From: Mesobacillus maritimus | GTDB lineage: Bacteria; Bacillota; Bacilli; Bacillales; Cytobacillaceae | Assembly: GCF_023715205.1 (NCBI RefSeq) | Contig: NZ_JAMBNR010000001.1 | Coordinates: forward strand, 124,001-188,000 | Reading direction: 5' to 3' | DNA: 64,000 bases | Shown here: in pieces, positions 1-10,210 of the stretch | Layout: every line of letters begins with the position of its first letter | How positions within the stretch are numbered: position 1 is the stretch's first letter | Made by a program: the position numbers and the translations under genes | Notes under the pieces: generated by a model | Seen by the model: the letters and a program-made list of their open reading frames with translations, nothing else | Told to the model about the DNA's origin: nothing | Database searches by the model: none

Positions 1-1668
1 TTCCAAACGATCCACTCTAAGTTTTGCTTTTTCTATATTTATTCCTTCAAGACTATCAAGGTTATTTGAAACCCATGTAAGGCGTTCAGCTAGAGCTTTC
101 TTTCTTTCCTCAAGGTATTCCTCTGCTGATGAACGAACTGCCAGTCTAGTTTCTTTAAGATTGGTTGTTGTCCATTCATCTTTGGGAACAAGGTACTCCT
201 CAAAGTCTTTATGAAGCCTACTGCCGACTACAGATACGTCTCCTGAACGAATATGATTTTTTAATTCCGTAAGGGCAGCCATTTCATAATAATGTCGATT
301 AATTGTTCCTTCCTCATCGTATACATGCTTTTGCCATCGTTTTGGGACGAAATCTAATGGAGCTCCATCTGGTACTTTTCTTTTTCCGGATTCATTCATC
401 ACGTTCAATGTTTTTAATGCACGTAATAATGGTTCTGCTGCTTTTGTAGAATGAAATTCTAATGATTTCAAAAGAGTAGGGGTATACTTTCTCAGATAAG
501 TAAATCGATTCTCTAGCAAATCAAGGTAATCATAATCCATTGGTCGAGCTAATTTTTTCGCTTCTTCAACAGAAGTAACGATTTTATCCCAAGGCATTAT
601 CTTTTCAATGGTCCTAAATGGATCAAGCCCTTCATCTCGTGCTTGAATAAGTGCAGCCCCAATATCTGCAAAATGAACAACTTTTTCGTTAACTGCTTTT
701 CCATTTTCTTTTTGCATTTCCTCTTGTGTTTTACGACCTTTCGATTGTAAAATCATCATTTGCCGATCATGAATTTCAATTGCTTGGTCAATTAAATCCT
801 GACTTAGAGTTACTAGGTATGCGACAAGAATGGTATATTTCTTATTTTCTTTAAATCTGCGAAACGAATGGGGTTCATAACGTGCCCCAATGCGAGATAA
901 TTGTAGTAACCGATTAGGATGAACTTCATTTATGTTTAATGGAAGTTTCAACTCCCGAATATATTCTAAACGCTCTATTACTTTTAGAAAGGCATCCGGT
1001 GATGACTGACCCGGAAGTTCTCTCAACCATGCCAATGGGGTTTTCCTGCTTTCCGCAAAGGGATCTATAAGTTTATCCAATTTGTGTCTTTGCCACGGTG
1101 AAAGAGTAGCAGTTAAAGAGTTAAAAATCCTTTCCTCTGCTCTCCGACGGGTATCCCACACAAGTCGCTCTATTGTAGTCATTCCAGGAAGGATTATTTT
1201 TCGATTCCTAAGTTCTTCTTGAACAGTTCGAAGTAGATACATAGAATTGCCATTTTGAAGTGCATGTTTCAAAAGATACTGAGCTAACTCCCGATATGTA
1301 CTTACAGAAAAATTCTGGTATCCATATACCTGTCGAATTTCTTCCATATGTTCATGCTTGGTTGGGTCACGTTGGGCATATAAAGAAAATGAATCGGGAT
1401 TAGCATTTATTTGTTTTGCTATATAGTGGAGTACATAGTCTGGTATAGGTTCAACATCTGTGAGAGACCACCCTGGATAGCGCAATACACATAATTGGAC
1501 AGCAAACCCTAAGCGATTATGATCTCTTCTGTGTCGTTTTATAATTTCCATATCAAATTGCGAAAAAGTATAATAGGTTTCTAGTTCTTGTTTACTCATT
1601 TCATCCGGTATTTTTACAAATTCTGCTCTTTGATCTGCTGTAAGTAATTCTTTCCCTCTTGATGCCAT
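1..1668 (-). CDS. tnpA: Tn3-family transposase TnpA, partial (C-terminus off the left edge)
   Basis: The minus-strand frame is open from an ATG at 1668 to the window edge, about 556 codons, and begins MASRGKELLTADQ. The opening residues, the arginine/lysine-rich N-terminal third and the 'PLLRALKTLNVMN' region are as I know them from Tn3-family transposases (DUF4158 type N-terminus), which are normally close to 1000 aa. The DDE catalytic part therefore lies outside the window. The gene follows tnpR by 29 bp in the same direction, the usual tnpR-tnpA order of a Tn3 unit. The product would carry out replicative transposition to a cointegrate. No stop is seen in the visible half, so it may be intact. 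Confidence 0.9.
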   Translation of the reverse strand, partial: MASRGKELLTADQRAEFVKIPDEMSKQELETYYTFSQFDMEIIKRHRRDHNRLGFAVQLCVLRYPGWSLTDVEPIPDYVLHYIAKQINANPDSFSLYAQRDPTKHEHMEEIRQVYGYQNFSVSTYRELAQYLLKHALQNGNSMYLLRTVQEELRNRKIILPGMTTIERLVWDTRRRAEERIFNSLTATLSPWQRHKLDKLIDPFAESRKTPLAWLRELPGQSSPDAFLKVIERLEYIRELKLPLNINEVHPNRLLQLSRIGARYEPHSFRRFKENKKYTILVAYLVTLSQDLIDQAIEIHDRQMMILQSKGRKTQEEMQKENGKAVNEKVVHFADIGAALIQARDEGLDPFRTIEKIMPWDKIVTSVEEAKKLARPMDYDYLDLLENRFTYLRKYTPTLLKSLEFHSTKAAEPLLRALKTLNVMNESGKRKVPDGAPLDFVPKRWQKHVYDEEGTINRHYYEMAALTELKNHIRSGDVSVVGSRLHKDFEEYLVPKDEWTTTNLKETRLAVRSSAEEYLEERKKALAERLTWVSNNLDSLEGINIEKAKLRVDRLE

Positions 1669-1697
1669 TTCCTCCCCATCCTTTCGTAAGCAAAGAC

Positions 1698-2252
1698 TTA
1701 CTTCTTTTCTAAATATCGATAAACAGTTGTTCGGGAAACTCCCCACATTTGAGCAATATCAGTAACGGGTGTCCCATTTGCTACCAATGTCTTCAACATT
1801 TCTAATTCCTTTTTATCTAACTTCTCCGGTCTTCCTCCTAAACGCCCTCTGGCTCTTGCAGCAGCACGACCAGCTGCTGAACGTTCTTGAATAAGATTAC
1901 GTTCGAACTCAGCAAAGGCCGCAAATAGATGAAACATAAGCTGCCCTGTTGCACTAGCCTTGTCCATCGTAATGTTTTCCTGCAAGCTGTGGAAACTAAT
2001 ACCTCGGTCATTAAGGTCATTCACAATTTTAATTAAATGCTGCATATTTCTCCCTAATCGATCTAAGCGCCAAACTACTATCGTATCACCAGAGCGTACA
2101 AATCGAAGGGCTTCTTCCAATCCTTGTCTTTTATCTTTGGCGCCACTAATTTTATCTGTAAATATTTCTTCGCAACCATGTTCTTTAAGAGCATCCAATT
2201 GTAAATCAAGATTTTGAATGCCTGTTGAAACACGAGCATATCCTACCTTCAT
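1698..2252 (-). CDS. tnpR: Tn3-type resolvase (serine recombinase)
   Basis: 184 aa, full family length. The N-terminal catalytic domain opens KVGYARVSTG with the nucleophile Ser9, followed by the conserved 'WRLDRLGRNMQHL' arginine motif near residues 62-74 and 'FAEFERNLIQER' around 112-123. The C-terminal 45 residues form a Hin-like helix-turn-helix (VTDIAQMWGVSRTTVYRYL). The enzyme resolves cointegrates at a res site, expected just upstream of the gene on its 5' side (right of 2252). The ribosome site AAGGGGAG precedes the ATG. It is paired with tnpA downstream. A DNA invertase is possible, but the Tn3 context favours resolvase. Confidence 0.93.
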   Translation of the reverse strand: MKVGYARVSTGIQNLDLQLDALKEHGCEEIFTDKISGAKDKRQGLEEALRFVRSGDTIVVWRLDRLGRNMQHLIKIVNDLNDRGISFHSLQENITMDKASATGQLMFHLFAAFAEFERNLIQERSAAGRAAARARGRLGGRPEKLDKKELEMLKTLVANGTPVTDIAQMWGVSRTTVYRYLEKK

Positions 2253-2768
2253 TAATTTCTCCCCTTATTTTTAAATTTCTCTGTTTTATCGTAACATAAC
2301 TTAATGTTAGGGGTAATATCTGAACATAGATTTCTTTACAGAGTTTATGAACACATATAGTAGATAGAAAGCTATAAAACTATTTAAATTTCCCTGCGTT
2401 CAGAAATTGATGAGTTTTTGAACAAAACAAATAAGTATCCTGAATGACAAGACTTCTAGGCTGCAGAACAATTTATTTTAGATCTTTCATTTTTAGTTTT
2501 GCGCCACTGTTTTTCTAAATGGAAAGCGCCGTAAAACCGAGGAACGTAATAAAAGCCTGAATGAAGGAAGTATCATACAGGCTAATTATTACTTAATAAA
2601 TTCACTTTTTGATCTAAGAATTAGGTTGTCAAAAATAAATAACAACTATGGCATGAGAATCTTCCTTACCAAGAATGGAGGCCGTTTCGCTTTTTAAAAT
2701 CAGTTCAAGCTACGAATTTGGCTGGGTCTTAAATTTTTGAGAGCCCCATCACAAATCGATTTTCAAGT
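2253..2768. other. Non-coding stretch upstream of tnpR: probable res site and right end of the Tn3 unit
   Basis: About 500 bp without a convincing gene. A small palindrome (AACATAACTTAATGTT, about 2293-2308) lies where a res subsite would be expected. At 2744-2747 the plus strand reads CCCC, so on the minus strand a GGGG-headed end (GGGGCTCTCAAAAA...) faces into the transposon, the form of a Tn3 inverted repeat. The matching end is outside the window, so the boundary cannot be confirmed. The rest is AT-rich with short broken frames. Confidence 0.3.
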
Positions 2769-2780
2769 ATGAAATTTGAG

Positions 2781-3272
2781 TTATTTAAAAATCAATTGAG
2801 CAATTTCCGTTCCACTTTCAACTTCATCTGACTTTAACGGAATCATTTCAGAGATTTTTTCTTCAAAATTCGGGAAAACAAGGACTGAAATAATTTCTTT
2901 TCCCTTCTCCTCAATATAGGAAAGATCAAAAGTACCAATGTGGTCATTAACACTAACTATATCTCCAGCATTAATTTTGATATTAAATCCTTCACCTTTT
3001 AATTCAACTGTTTCAAGTCCTAAATGTAATAGCATTTCAAGGCCATCTTCCGTTACCATTCCAATTGCATGTTTAGTAGGAAACACTTGTGTAACCTTCC
3101 CATTTACAGGAGAAAAAACTTCGCCGTTAGTTGGAATAAAGGCTAGCCCTTCGCCCATCATTTTCTGGGAAAAAACGGGATCTGGAACACTTCCTAATGG
3201 AATAACCTCGCCCTTTAAAGGGCTATGGATGAATATATTTTTTTCTTTTTTACTCTTCTTAAAAAACATCAT
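2781..3272 (-). CDS. PTS EIIA component, glucose (Crr) family
   Basis: About 163 aa, a single EIIA-Glc-type domain. The phospho-acceptor and partner histidines are seen in 'FPTKHAIGM' and 'MLLHLGLETVELKGEGF'. It accepts phosphate from HPr and passes it to EIIB. MalP in this cluster carries only EIIC and EIIB domains, so this stand-alone EIIA is its natural partner. It is the last gene of the cluster, starting 16 bp after the RpiR gene. I took the ATG at 3272, or the adjacent one at 3269, because both follow GAGGTG; the longer TTG frame has no ribosome site. Confidence 0.9.
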   Translation of the reverse strand: MMFFKKSKKEKNIFIHSPLKGEVIPLGSVPDPVFSQKMMGEGLAFIPTNGEVFSPVNGKVTQVFPTKHAIGMVTEDGLEMLLHLGLETVELKGEGFNIKINAGDIVSVNDHIGTFDLSYIEEKGKEIISVLVFPNFEEKISEMIPLKSDEVESGTEIAQLIFK

Positions 3273-3287
3273 TTCACACCTCAATGT

Positions 3288-4058
3288 CTATCTTTTACTA
3301 TTTATATAATCTAAATATCCAAATGCCAATGCTTCTACCACAATAAAAAAGGAAGAGGCAGATCGTACCCACCAATTTTTCGGAATAGGATTCATCGTAC
3401 TGGAAGCATATAAATTAAAATCAGCATGTCCTGACAACCAATTACTTTTAAAATTGGTAAGGGAAATCATTTTTGCACCCTTAACTGCAGGAATATCAGG
3501 TAACCCTTGTAAGTTTGGATTTTCACCGGATAGCGAAAACAAAATAATTAAATCTTTAGAAGTTAACTTTTCAATTATAAGCCTATATTCATTTGCGTGG
3601 GCCATTGCAGGAATAATTTGAACGGGTTTGCCAATAAGTAGGAATAGTCGTTGCAGTTCTGCAGCTTGATTTTTCTGGGCTATTCCTGTTGAAATGACAT
3701 AAATATTTTCGCTAGTATCAATTGCTTTATAAATAGGTTCAAAGTCCACACTATTTAAATAGTCTAACGTTTTATTGACATCATAAAGAACTTGTTCAAA
3801 CAATTCATTTGGTTTAAGTTCCTCATTTGGGCTGGCATTTTCCCATTTTACAAAGTTTTTAAATTCACTATATCCACTAAAACCTAATTTTTGAGCAAAT
3901 CTTAATACAGATGATTTGGATGCTAAACTATTTTTAGCTAACTGATTAATACCCATGTTCCCAATTTTATCTTTATTAGCAAGAACGTACTTAGCAATAG
4001 TAAAATCAGTATCACTCAAATACTCATAATTTTTATTAATTAACTCTTCAAGATTCAC
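3288..4058 (-). CDS. glvR: RpiR/MurR-family transcriptional regulator
   Basis: 256 aa. It has an N-terminal HTH_6 domain (residues 1-75, with 'MGINQLAKNSLASKSSVLRFAQKLGF' split over helices 2 and 3) and a C-terminal SIS sugar-phosphate-binding domain (from about 105, 'IYVISTGIAQKNQAAELQRL'). The start is GTG, preceded by AGGAGG. It lies between malA and the EIIA gene on the same strand, the position of MalR/GlvR in the Bacillus subtilis maltose operon, where that protein activates the operon. I infer that a sugar phosphate from this pathway is the effector. The symbol rests on context and family, not on a search. Confidence 0.85.
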   Translation of the reverse strand: MNLEELINKNYEYLSDTDFTIAKYVLANKDKIGNMGINQLAKNSLASKSSVLRFAQKLGFSGYSEFKNFVKWENASPNEELKPNELFEQVLYDVNKTLDYLNSVDFEPIYKAIDTSENIYVISTGIAQKNQAAELQRLFLLIGKPVQIIPAMAHANEYRLIIEKLTSKDLIILFSLSGENPNLQGLPDIPAVKGAKMISLTNFKSNWLSGHADFNLYASSTMNPIPKNWWVRSASSFFIVVEALAFGYLDYINSKR

Positions 4059-4142
4059 AAGGAGATCCTCCTAACTTAATTACCAGGCAACAGGGTATGA
4101 AAACACCTCATACCCGCTACTAGTTTAGCAAACCCTTTTTCC

Positions 4143-5510
<1,368 letters not shown>

Positions 5511-5634
5511 TTAGTGTATAAATATTTCTTTAAGGTTAGTATACTGCGATTTTTCCTTCATCGTAATAGTTTGGAAAGATGATGGGAAAGGTTTCACTCA
5601 TTGGGAGATTTCTTTAACCTTCTTACATCCTATT

Positions 5635-7215
5635 TTACTTTCGAACACTTTTAATCTTTTCTTCCATTTTATCTCGAACTTGACCAACTGATAGTCCAAC
5701 TATTACTTGGATCGCTTGTTTATTTCGAACTAAGCCATGTGCTCCATGTTTTCTAAAAACTTGTTCACTTTCTAGTTTTTCAGGATCTTTTACTGTAACA
5801 CGTAATCTCGTTGCACAGTTTGTAATATCTTGAATATTTGCAGCGCCACCTAAATCTGCTAAAAAGTATTCAGCTAATTGTTCAAAAGAACTGCTTCCAC
5901 CTGTATTTCCTAATTTCTTCTCTTTGTAATCTGCTTTCGTAAATAACTTGCTTTCTACATCATCAGACTCCCTGCCTGGCGTCAAAATATTAAACTTAAT
6001 AATTAGATATCTAAATAAAACAACATAGATAACGGTAAATCCTAAACCAATACCTATTTGAAGCAGCCAAGTTGCCCAGTGATTTTGCCATGTACTTGCC
6101 CAAGTGATTGAGAAATCAAGTAAGCCGTATATAAAGTTACCTGAAACACCAAAGGCATACATAATTGCAGTCATTAAACCAGCCAAAATAGCATGAATTA
6201 AAAATAAATAAGGAGCAATAAACAAGAATGTAAACTCTATTGGTTCTGTTATCCCTGTAATTACTGCAGTAAATGCAACAGGTAAAATTAATCCAATTGT
6301 TTGTTTTCTTTTCTCTGGTCTACTTGTAATGATAAGTGCAATTGCTATGCCCAAGCATCCAAATACTTTGGAATTCCCAAACAAGGTAAAACCACCCTGA
6401 GGAAACAACTCTGTCATTGATTTAGTCGAATTTGCAAACTCTGCTACATGAGAAAACCAATAAGCTAGAAGTCCCCCATTTACTGCAGCTGGTCCATAAG
6501 CAAAGGGCTGCCAGATAAAATGGTGTAAACCAGTTGGAATCAGAATTCTTTCTAGAAAACTGTAAAGCCCTACACCTATAGCTCCAGATGTTTTTAATAG
6601 CCCTTGAAGTGAAAAAATCCATTCTTGAATATGTGGCCAGACAAGACAAGTTAAAAGTGCTACTGGTATCATAACTAAGAATCCTACTATCGTGACCAAG
6701 GCACTTCCTTGGAAAATTGCTAAAAGGTCTGGCAATTTTTTATCATAAAAGCGTTCATGAAGCCAGATAGTAATTCCTGCAATAATTAATGCACCAACCA
6801 TACTCGTATCAAGCGTTTTAATACCTGCTATACTTGCTAATCCGCTATATCCGCCTACATCCTTAGAGAAATCCACCCCAAAAGTTGAACCAGATGTAGA
6901 TAGTAATGAGTTGATAAATACATTAAAAAACATATAAATAACGAAAGCTTCCAATGCAGCCCTGCTCTTTGATTTCTTTGCTAAACCAATAGGTAAACCG
7001 ATAACAAATAAAAGGGGAATATTTTGAAATACAACGTAACTCCCATCAAAAATTAATTTCCAAAATGCATACCAAATGGTACCTTTAGCAGCAATACTTC
7101 CGACCATTTGCTCATTTAATAAAGTGTTACTGAGACCTAGTAACAATCCCATAGCCGGCATAATCATTACTGGAATAAACATGGCTCCACCAAATCGCTG
7201 CAATTTCTGCATCAT
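5635..7215 (-). CDS. malP: PTS alpha-glucoside transporter subunit EIICB (MalP)
   Basis: 526 aa membrane protein. The EIIC domain (about residues 1-410) has some ten hydrophobic segments and the 'GITEPIEFTFLF' substrate-site motif. The C-terminal EIIB domain (about 445-526) holds the phospho-cysteine in 'ITNCATRLRVTVKD'. It imports and phosphorylates an alpha-glucoside, most likely maltose. EIIA is missing from the chain and is encoded at the end of the cluster. AAGGAG lies 10 nt before the chosen ATG. A cre-like palindrome sits about 30 bp upstream of the start. A decayed copy of this gene's first 30 or so codons and its leader lies at 8475-8716. Confidence 0.93.
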   Translation of the reverse strand: MMQKLQRFGGAMFIPVMIMPAMGLLLGLSNTLLNEQMVGSIAAKGTIWYAFWKLIFDGSYVVFQNIPLLFVIGLPIGLAKKSKSRAALEAFVIYMFFNVFINSLLSTSGSTFGVDFSKDVGGYSGLASIAGIKTLDTSMVGALIIAGITIWLHERFYDKKLPDLLAIFQGSALVTIVGFLVMIPVALLTCLVWPHIQEWIFSLQGLLKTSGAIGVGLYSFLERILIPTGLHHFIWQPFAYGPAAVNGGLLAYWFSHVAEFANSTKSMTELFPQGGFTLFGNSKVFGCLGIAIALIITSRPEKRKQTIGLILPVAFTAVITGITEPIEFTFLFIAPYLFLIHAILAGLMTAIMYAFGVSGNFIYGLLDFSITWASTWQNHWATWLLQIGIGLGFTVIYVVLFRYLIIKFNILTPGRESDDVESKLFTKADYKEKKLGNTGGSSSFEQLAEYFLADLGGAANIQDITNCATRLRVTVKDPEKLESEQVFRKHGAHGLVRNKQAIQVIVGLSVGQVRDKMEEKIKSVRK

Positions 7216-7244
7216 AATGAATCAACTCCTTTTTAGTTTTTATA

Positions 7245-7258
7245 AGAAAGCGCTATCT
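7245..7258 (-). promoter_or_regulatory. Candidate CcpA cre site upstream of malP
   Basis: AGAAAGCGCTATCT is a near-palindrome that matches the cre consensus TGNAANCGNTNNCA at every core position except its first and last base. It lies in the leader just upstream of the malP ribosome site, a position from which bound CcpA could block transcription. Catabolite repression of alpha-glucoside PTS operons is established in Bacillus. The same 14 bases are retained in the diverged duplicate at 8605-8618. Confidence 0.6.
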
Positions 7259-7391
7259 CTAGAGCAATTATAGAGCTGCATGATTATTCTAACAATCACT
7301 TATCAATAACTTGGGAAAAGTACCAGATAATGAAACAAATGAGACTCAGAAAATTGAAAATAACTTTTAGGAGTAGACCTTGATTATTAAT

Positions 7392-7424
7392 AAAAAAATC
7401 CCTTTAGTTTAAACTGAAGGGATT
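7392..7424 (-). terminator. Rho-independent terminator after the oxidoreductase gene
   Basis: On the minus strand a 13-14 bp stem (AATCCCTTCAGTTT with its partner) is followed by seven T residues. It separates the oxidoreductase from the malP promoter, so malP-malA-rpiR-EIIA form their own unit. Confidence 0.85.
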
Positions 7425-7431
7425 ACTCGTA

Positions 7432-8424
7432 CTATTTATTTATCCTATCCGCCGGAAATTCAAGACCCATCTGTTTCCGCGCTTCTTCTATAATTCTCAT
7501 AGTTATCATTGAATGATTGTGCGAATTGATACTTGATTCTAACTGACCAGCCTTAATTAAATTAATAAATTCTTTGGTTTCATAATACATTGTGTTGTTA
7601 GATTGTGGGTAGGAAATATCTTCTACTCGTCCATCTCGATAACGAATTTCTACTTTTTGTGGTTGATTGATATTATCTATAATAATGTTTCCATTTTCGC
7701 CTTGAATTTCAGAAGGAATATTCGAATCTGTTATTTTTGAATACATAATTACTGCATCCATATCTTTATACTTCAGCAATAGACTTCCTTCTCCGTCTAT
7801 TCCCGAGTCAAGCATCAACGCATTGGCTTGGACACTAGATGGTACGCCAAATAATACAACCATTGGATAAATACAATAAATACCAATATCCATTATAGAA
7901 CCATTTGAAAATAAAGGATTGAATGCATTTAATATAGTTCCTTGCTTATAAGCATCATAACGAGAGGAGTATTGACAATAACTTGCAAAATATCGACGTA
8001 TTTTTCCTATTTTATGTAAATTACTGTAAACACTTTGAAAATTAGGAAGTAATGTTGATTTTAATGCTTCCATTAAAACAACTTTATTACTTTGAGCAAC
8101 TTGAATCATCGTTTGTAATTCTGTTGTATTGGAAGCAATGGGTTTTTCACAAAGCACATGTTTGCCATACTTCATAAAAATTATAGCTTGCTCGGCATGC
8201 AGGGCATTTGGACTGGCTATATAGACTGCATCAATTTCATCGCTTTTTGCCATACTTTCCAAATCCACAAAAATATTCTGTATATTATATTTTCCAGCAA
8301 ATTCTATTGCCTTTTTCACTGTCCGAGAATAAACAGCAGTTAAAGAAAATTCCTTTAAAGTACTCGCATCTTGTATAAATATGTCCGTTATTCGATTCGT
8401 CCCGATTACTCCAAATCGTATCAT
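7432..8424 (-). CDS. Gfo/Idh/MocA-family oxidoreductase
   Basis: 330 aa. The N-terminal NAD(P)-binding fold begins FGVIGTNRITDIF, and the family's 'CEKPIASN' motif with the catalytic lysine is near residue 95. The C-terminal half is the usual alpha/beta substrate domain. I chose the ATG at 8424 because GGAGGT lies 8 nt before it; a longer frame to 8475 has no ribosome site and runs into the malP remnant. The substrate cannot be read from sequence, but the position beside a sugar PTS suggests a sugar or sugar-acid. Its transcription probably starts in the duplicated malP leader at 8475-8716, so it may share catabolite control with malP. Confidence 0.88.
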   Translation of the reverse strand: MIRFGVIGTNRITDIFIQDASTLKEFSLTAVYSRTVKKAIEFAGKYNIQNIFVDLESMAKSDEIDAVYIASPNALHAEQAIIFMKYGKHVLCEKPIASNTTELQTMIQVAQSNKVVLMEALKSTLLPNFQSVYSNLHKIGKIRRYFASYCQYSSRYDAYKQGTILNAFNPLFSNGSIMDIGIYCIYPMVVLFGVPSSVQANALMLDSGIDGEGSLLLKYKDMDAVIMYSKITDSNIPSEIQGENGNIIIDNINQPQKVEIRYRDGRVEDISYPQSNNTMYYETKEFINLIKAGQLESSINSHNHSMITMRIIEEARKQMGLEFPADRINK

Positions 8425-8474
8425 TTTTCTTACCTCCAATGGACCTTCAGTCGTAATAATTCCCAATATTTCCA

Positions 8475-8578
8475 ATTTAATAGAGTATTACTTGGTCCTT
8501 GTAATAATCCCATTGCCGGCATAATCATTACCTGAAATAAATATGGCTTTGCCAAATCGTTGCATTTCTTCATCATAC
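8475..8578 (-). pseudogene. Remnant of a second malP (PTS EIIC 5' end)
   Basis: Reading from ATGATG at about 8576 on the minus strand, the sequence matches the first ~35 codons of malP (5635-7215) with substitutions and a frameshift. In one frame 'IMPAMGLLQGPSNTLLN' aligns with malP 'IMPAMGLLLGLSNTLLN'. The match stops 50 bp before the start of the oxidoreductase gene. It is too short and too damaged to be functional. Confidence 0.8.
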
Positions 8579-8604
8579 TAGCTAGTTACTCCTTTTTTCT
8601 CCTA

Positions 8605-8618
8605 AGAAAGCGCTATCT
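8605..8618 (-). promoter_or_regulatory. Second copy of the cre-like site
   Basis: AGAAAGCGCTATCT is retained exactly although the surrounding duplicate has diverged. It lies upstream of the malP remnant and the oxidoreductase gene. Retention suggests, but does not prove, that the site still acts on the oxidoreductase. Confidence 0.5.
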
Positions 8619-8885
8619 ATTAAACCATTATAAATTTGTGTAATTACTCTAACAATTACTCATAAATAACTTGGGAAAAGTTTCAGATAATGAATCAAAT
8701 GAGGTTGAGAAAATTGGCCTTATCTATAAGGTTTAACATTCTAAGCGAAAAAAGATAAAAGATATCACTAACTTTTATCTTCAATACTATTAATAGGGGC
8801 ATTTTTAAAATCATATTAAGCAACTAAGTGGATATACCCCATCTCAAATATACAGAAGACATTATCAAAGCCAATTCCTCTACAT

Positions 8886-8912
8886 AAAAAAAGACCCTAG
8901 GATTCAGGGGTT
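8886..8912 (-). terminator. Rho-independent terminator closing the GIY-YIG/zinc-ribbon unit
   Basis: On the minus strand a short stem (ACCCCTGAATCCTAGGGT) runs straight into seven T residues. The nearest upstream minus-strand gene is the zinc-ribbon protein ending at 9095. The flanking sequence 8717-9094 holds no gene I can support. Confidence 0.6.
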
Positions 8913-9094
8913 AAATAAGGTTGAGTTTTAGAAAAAAGGAGTATATCATCGCTTAGAATTCTAAGATTATTTAGCCAATATGAAAGGCTATTAATTCCTT
9001 AGCATAGGAAAAAGTCGATTTATTTCATCCAGAAATTGACTTAGCGTATGTTTTCCGCGTTTTGTTGGGGGGACCCCTTAGTTAAAACAATCTA

Positions 9095-10208
9095 TTATCT
9101 CTTACACACCTGACAATAAAACCGAGCCAATAAATGATCGCTGCGTATCTTCCATGTATGCCCGCAGCCTTTACATTCCGCTGTTACTTTCTCTCTACTT
9201 GAAACATAATTTGTAACATCAATAGCGTTATTTGACCTCGCTAACACTTTTTCTCTAAACGCTTCTGCTCGTTTTATCTTAGGATTTCCTTTTTTCGTTT
9301 TCTTTGGGTTCTTAGTCGCTTTCTTAATCCTTGTTTCAGAGCGCTTCCTCCTTTTTCCGATTTTAAGCAACTTCTCTGCAAAGGGATGATTTTGCATTCC
9401 TTCATTAAAAAGACTTTTTTCTAGACATCCATATGACTCCAGATTAGATAGATAAAAAATGGTTTCATCATCCACTAATTGTTGGAGTTCATCGAATACT
9501 TCCTCTAACCGAACCAATTTTTTATCTTTCAATGTGTAGTCATTGATTCCATGCTTATACTCAGCCAAGACGGATATAAAGGAGTGATCAATTTCATTAT
9601 CTATCACACTGGTAATCGAATATCTCTCTGGCCTGAAAACAAAAAATCTATCAAAATCCTTCTCGATATATTCGATACCTGATAAACAACGAGGGGTTGT
9701 TTCATTCTCAATATAACACTGTTTTTCGACCGTTCTTCCTTTCCCATCCAGGTAACAATAATCGAATCGAATGATGAACGGGTCCTTTCCGTATTCCCCT
9801 TTAGTCCTTCCGTTATTTGAAATGAATAGTTGGATATAATAGGCATTCTTCTCTTCCTCGATTTTCGGTGGAAAGCGCTGTACTCTATCCCCTAAAGAAA
9901 ATGAACTAAATGGATTTGAAGGAAAAATCATTTTATATCTTTCCTGCCTATATCCCCCTCTTTTTTTCTGCAGCAAATGATAAACTTCATCACTACGTTT
10001 CTCTCTATTATTTTTTTCTACTATCTTTTCGTTCACCACTTCTATTTGCTTAGTAAACAGTTTATAAAAGTCCAAATCACATTGTTTAGAATCTCTGTAT
10101 TTTAAGAATGGCTGGCCTGTATTCCTCTTTTTATTCCTTGATAATACTAAACAAAAGTTTTTAAAGGCCTTATCGCTATAAAATCGCAGCTCTTTGAATT
10201 TTCTTCAT
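9095..10208 (-). CDS. Uncharacterised protein with C-terminal zinc ribbon (DUF723-like), 5' end frameshifted
   Basis: The open frame 9095-10075 encodes 326 aa. The C-terminal 45 residues carry two CxxC pairs (CKGCGHTW and FYCQVC) in a context like the DUF723 zinc-ribbon seen beside predicted endonucleases. A lysine/arginine-rich linker (residues 240-270) precedes it. The TTG at 10075 has no ribosome site, and the frame stays open and coding-like up to about 10200. An ATG at 10208 joins that frame only if one A is removed from an AAAA run, which gives MKKFKELRFYSDK. So the gene is either frameshifted or carries a homopolymer sequencing error. The putative ATG lies right after the stop of the GIY-YIG gene, so the two look coupled. 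Function unknown; DNA binding is an inference. Confidence 0.6.
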
Positions 10209-10210
10209 AC

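Larger units (their letters stand above)
8475..8716. repeat. Diverged duplicate of the malP leader and 5' end (other copy 7114-7356)
   Basis: About 242 bp aligns base for base with 7114-7356 in the same orientation. Shared blocks include GCCGGCATAATCATTAC, AAGAAAGCGCTATCT and AATAACTTGGGAAAAGT. The two copies flank the oxidoreductase gene as direct repeats. The copied part covers the malP promoter region, cre site and start codon. Confidence 0.85.
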
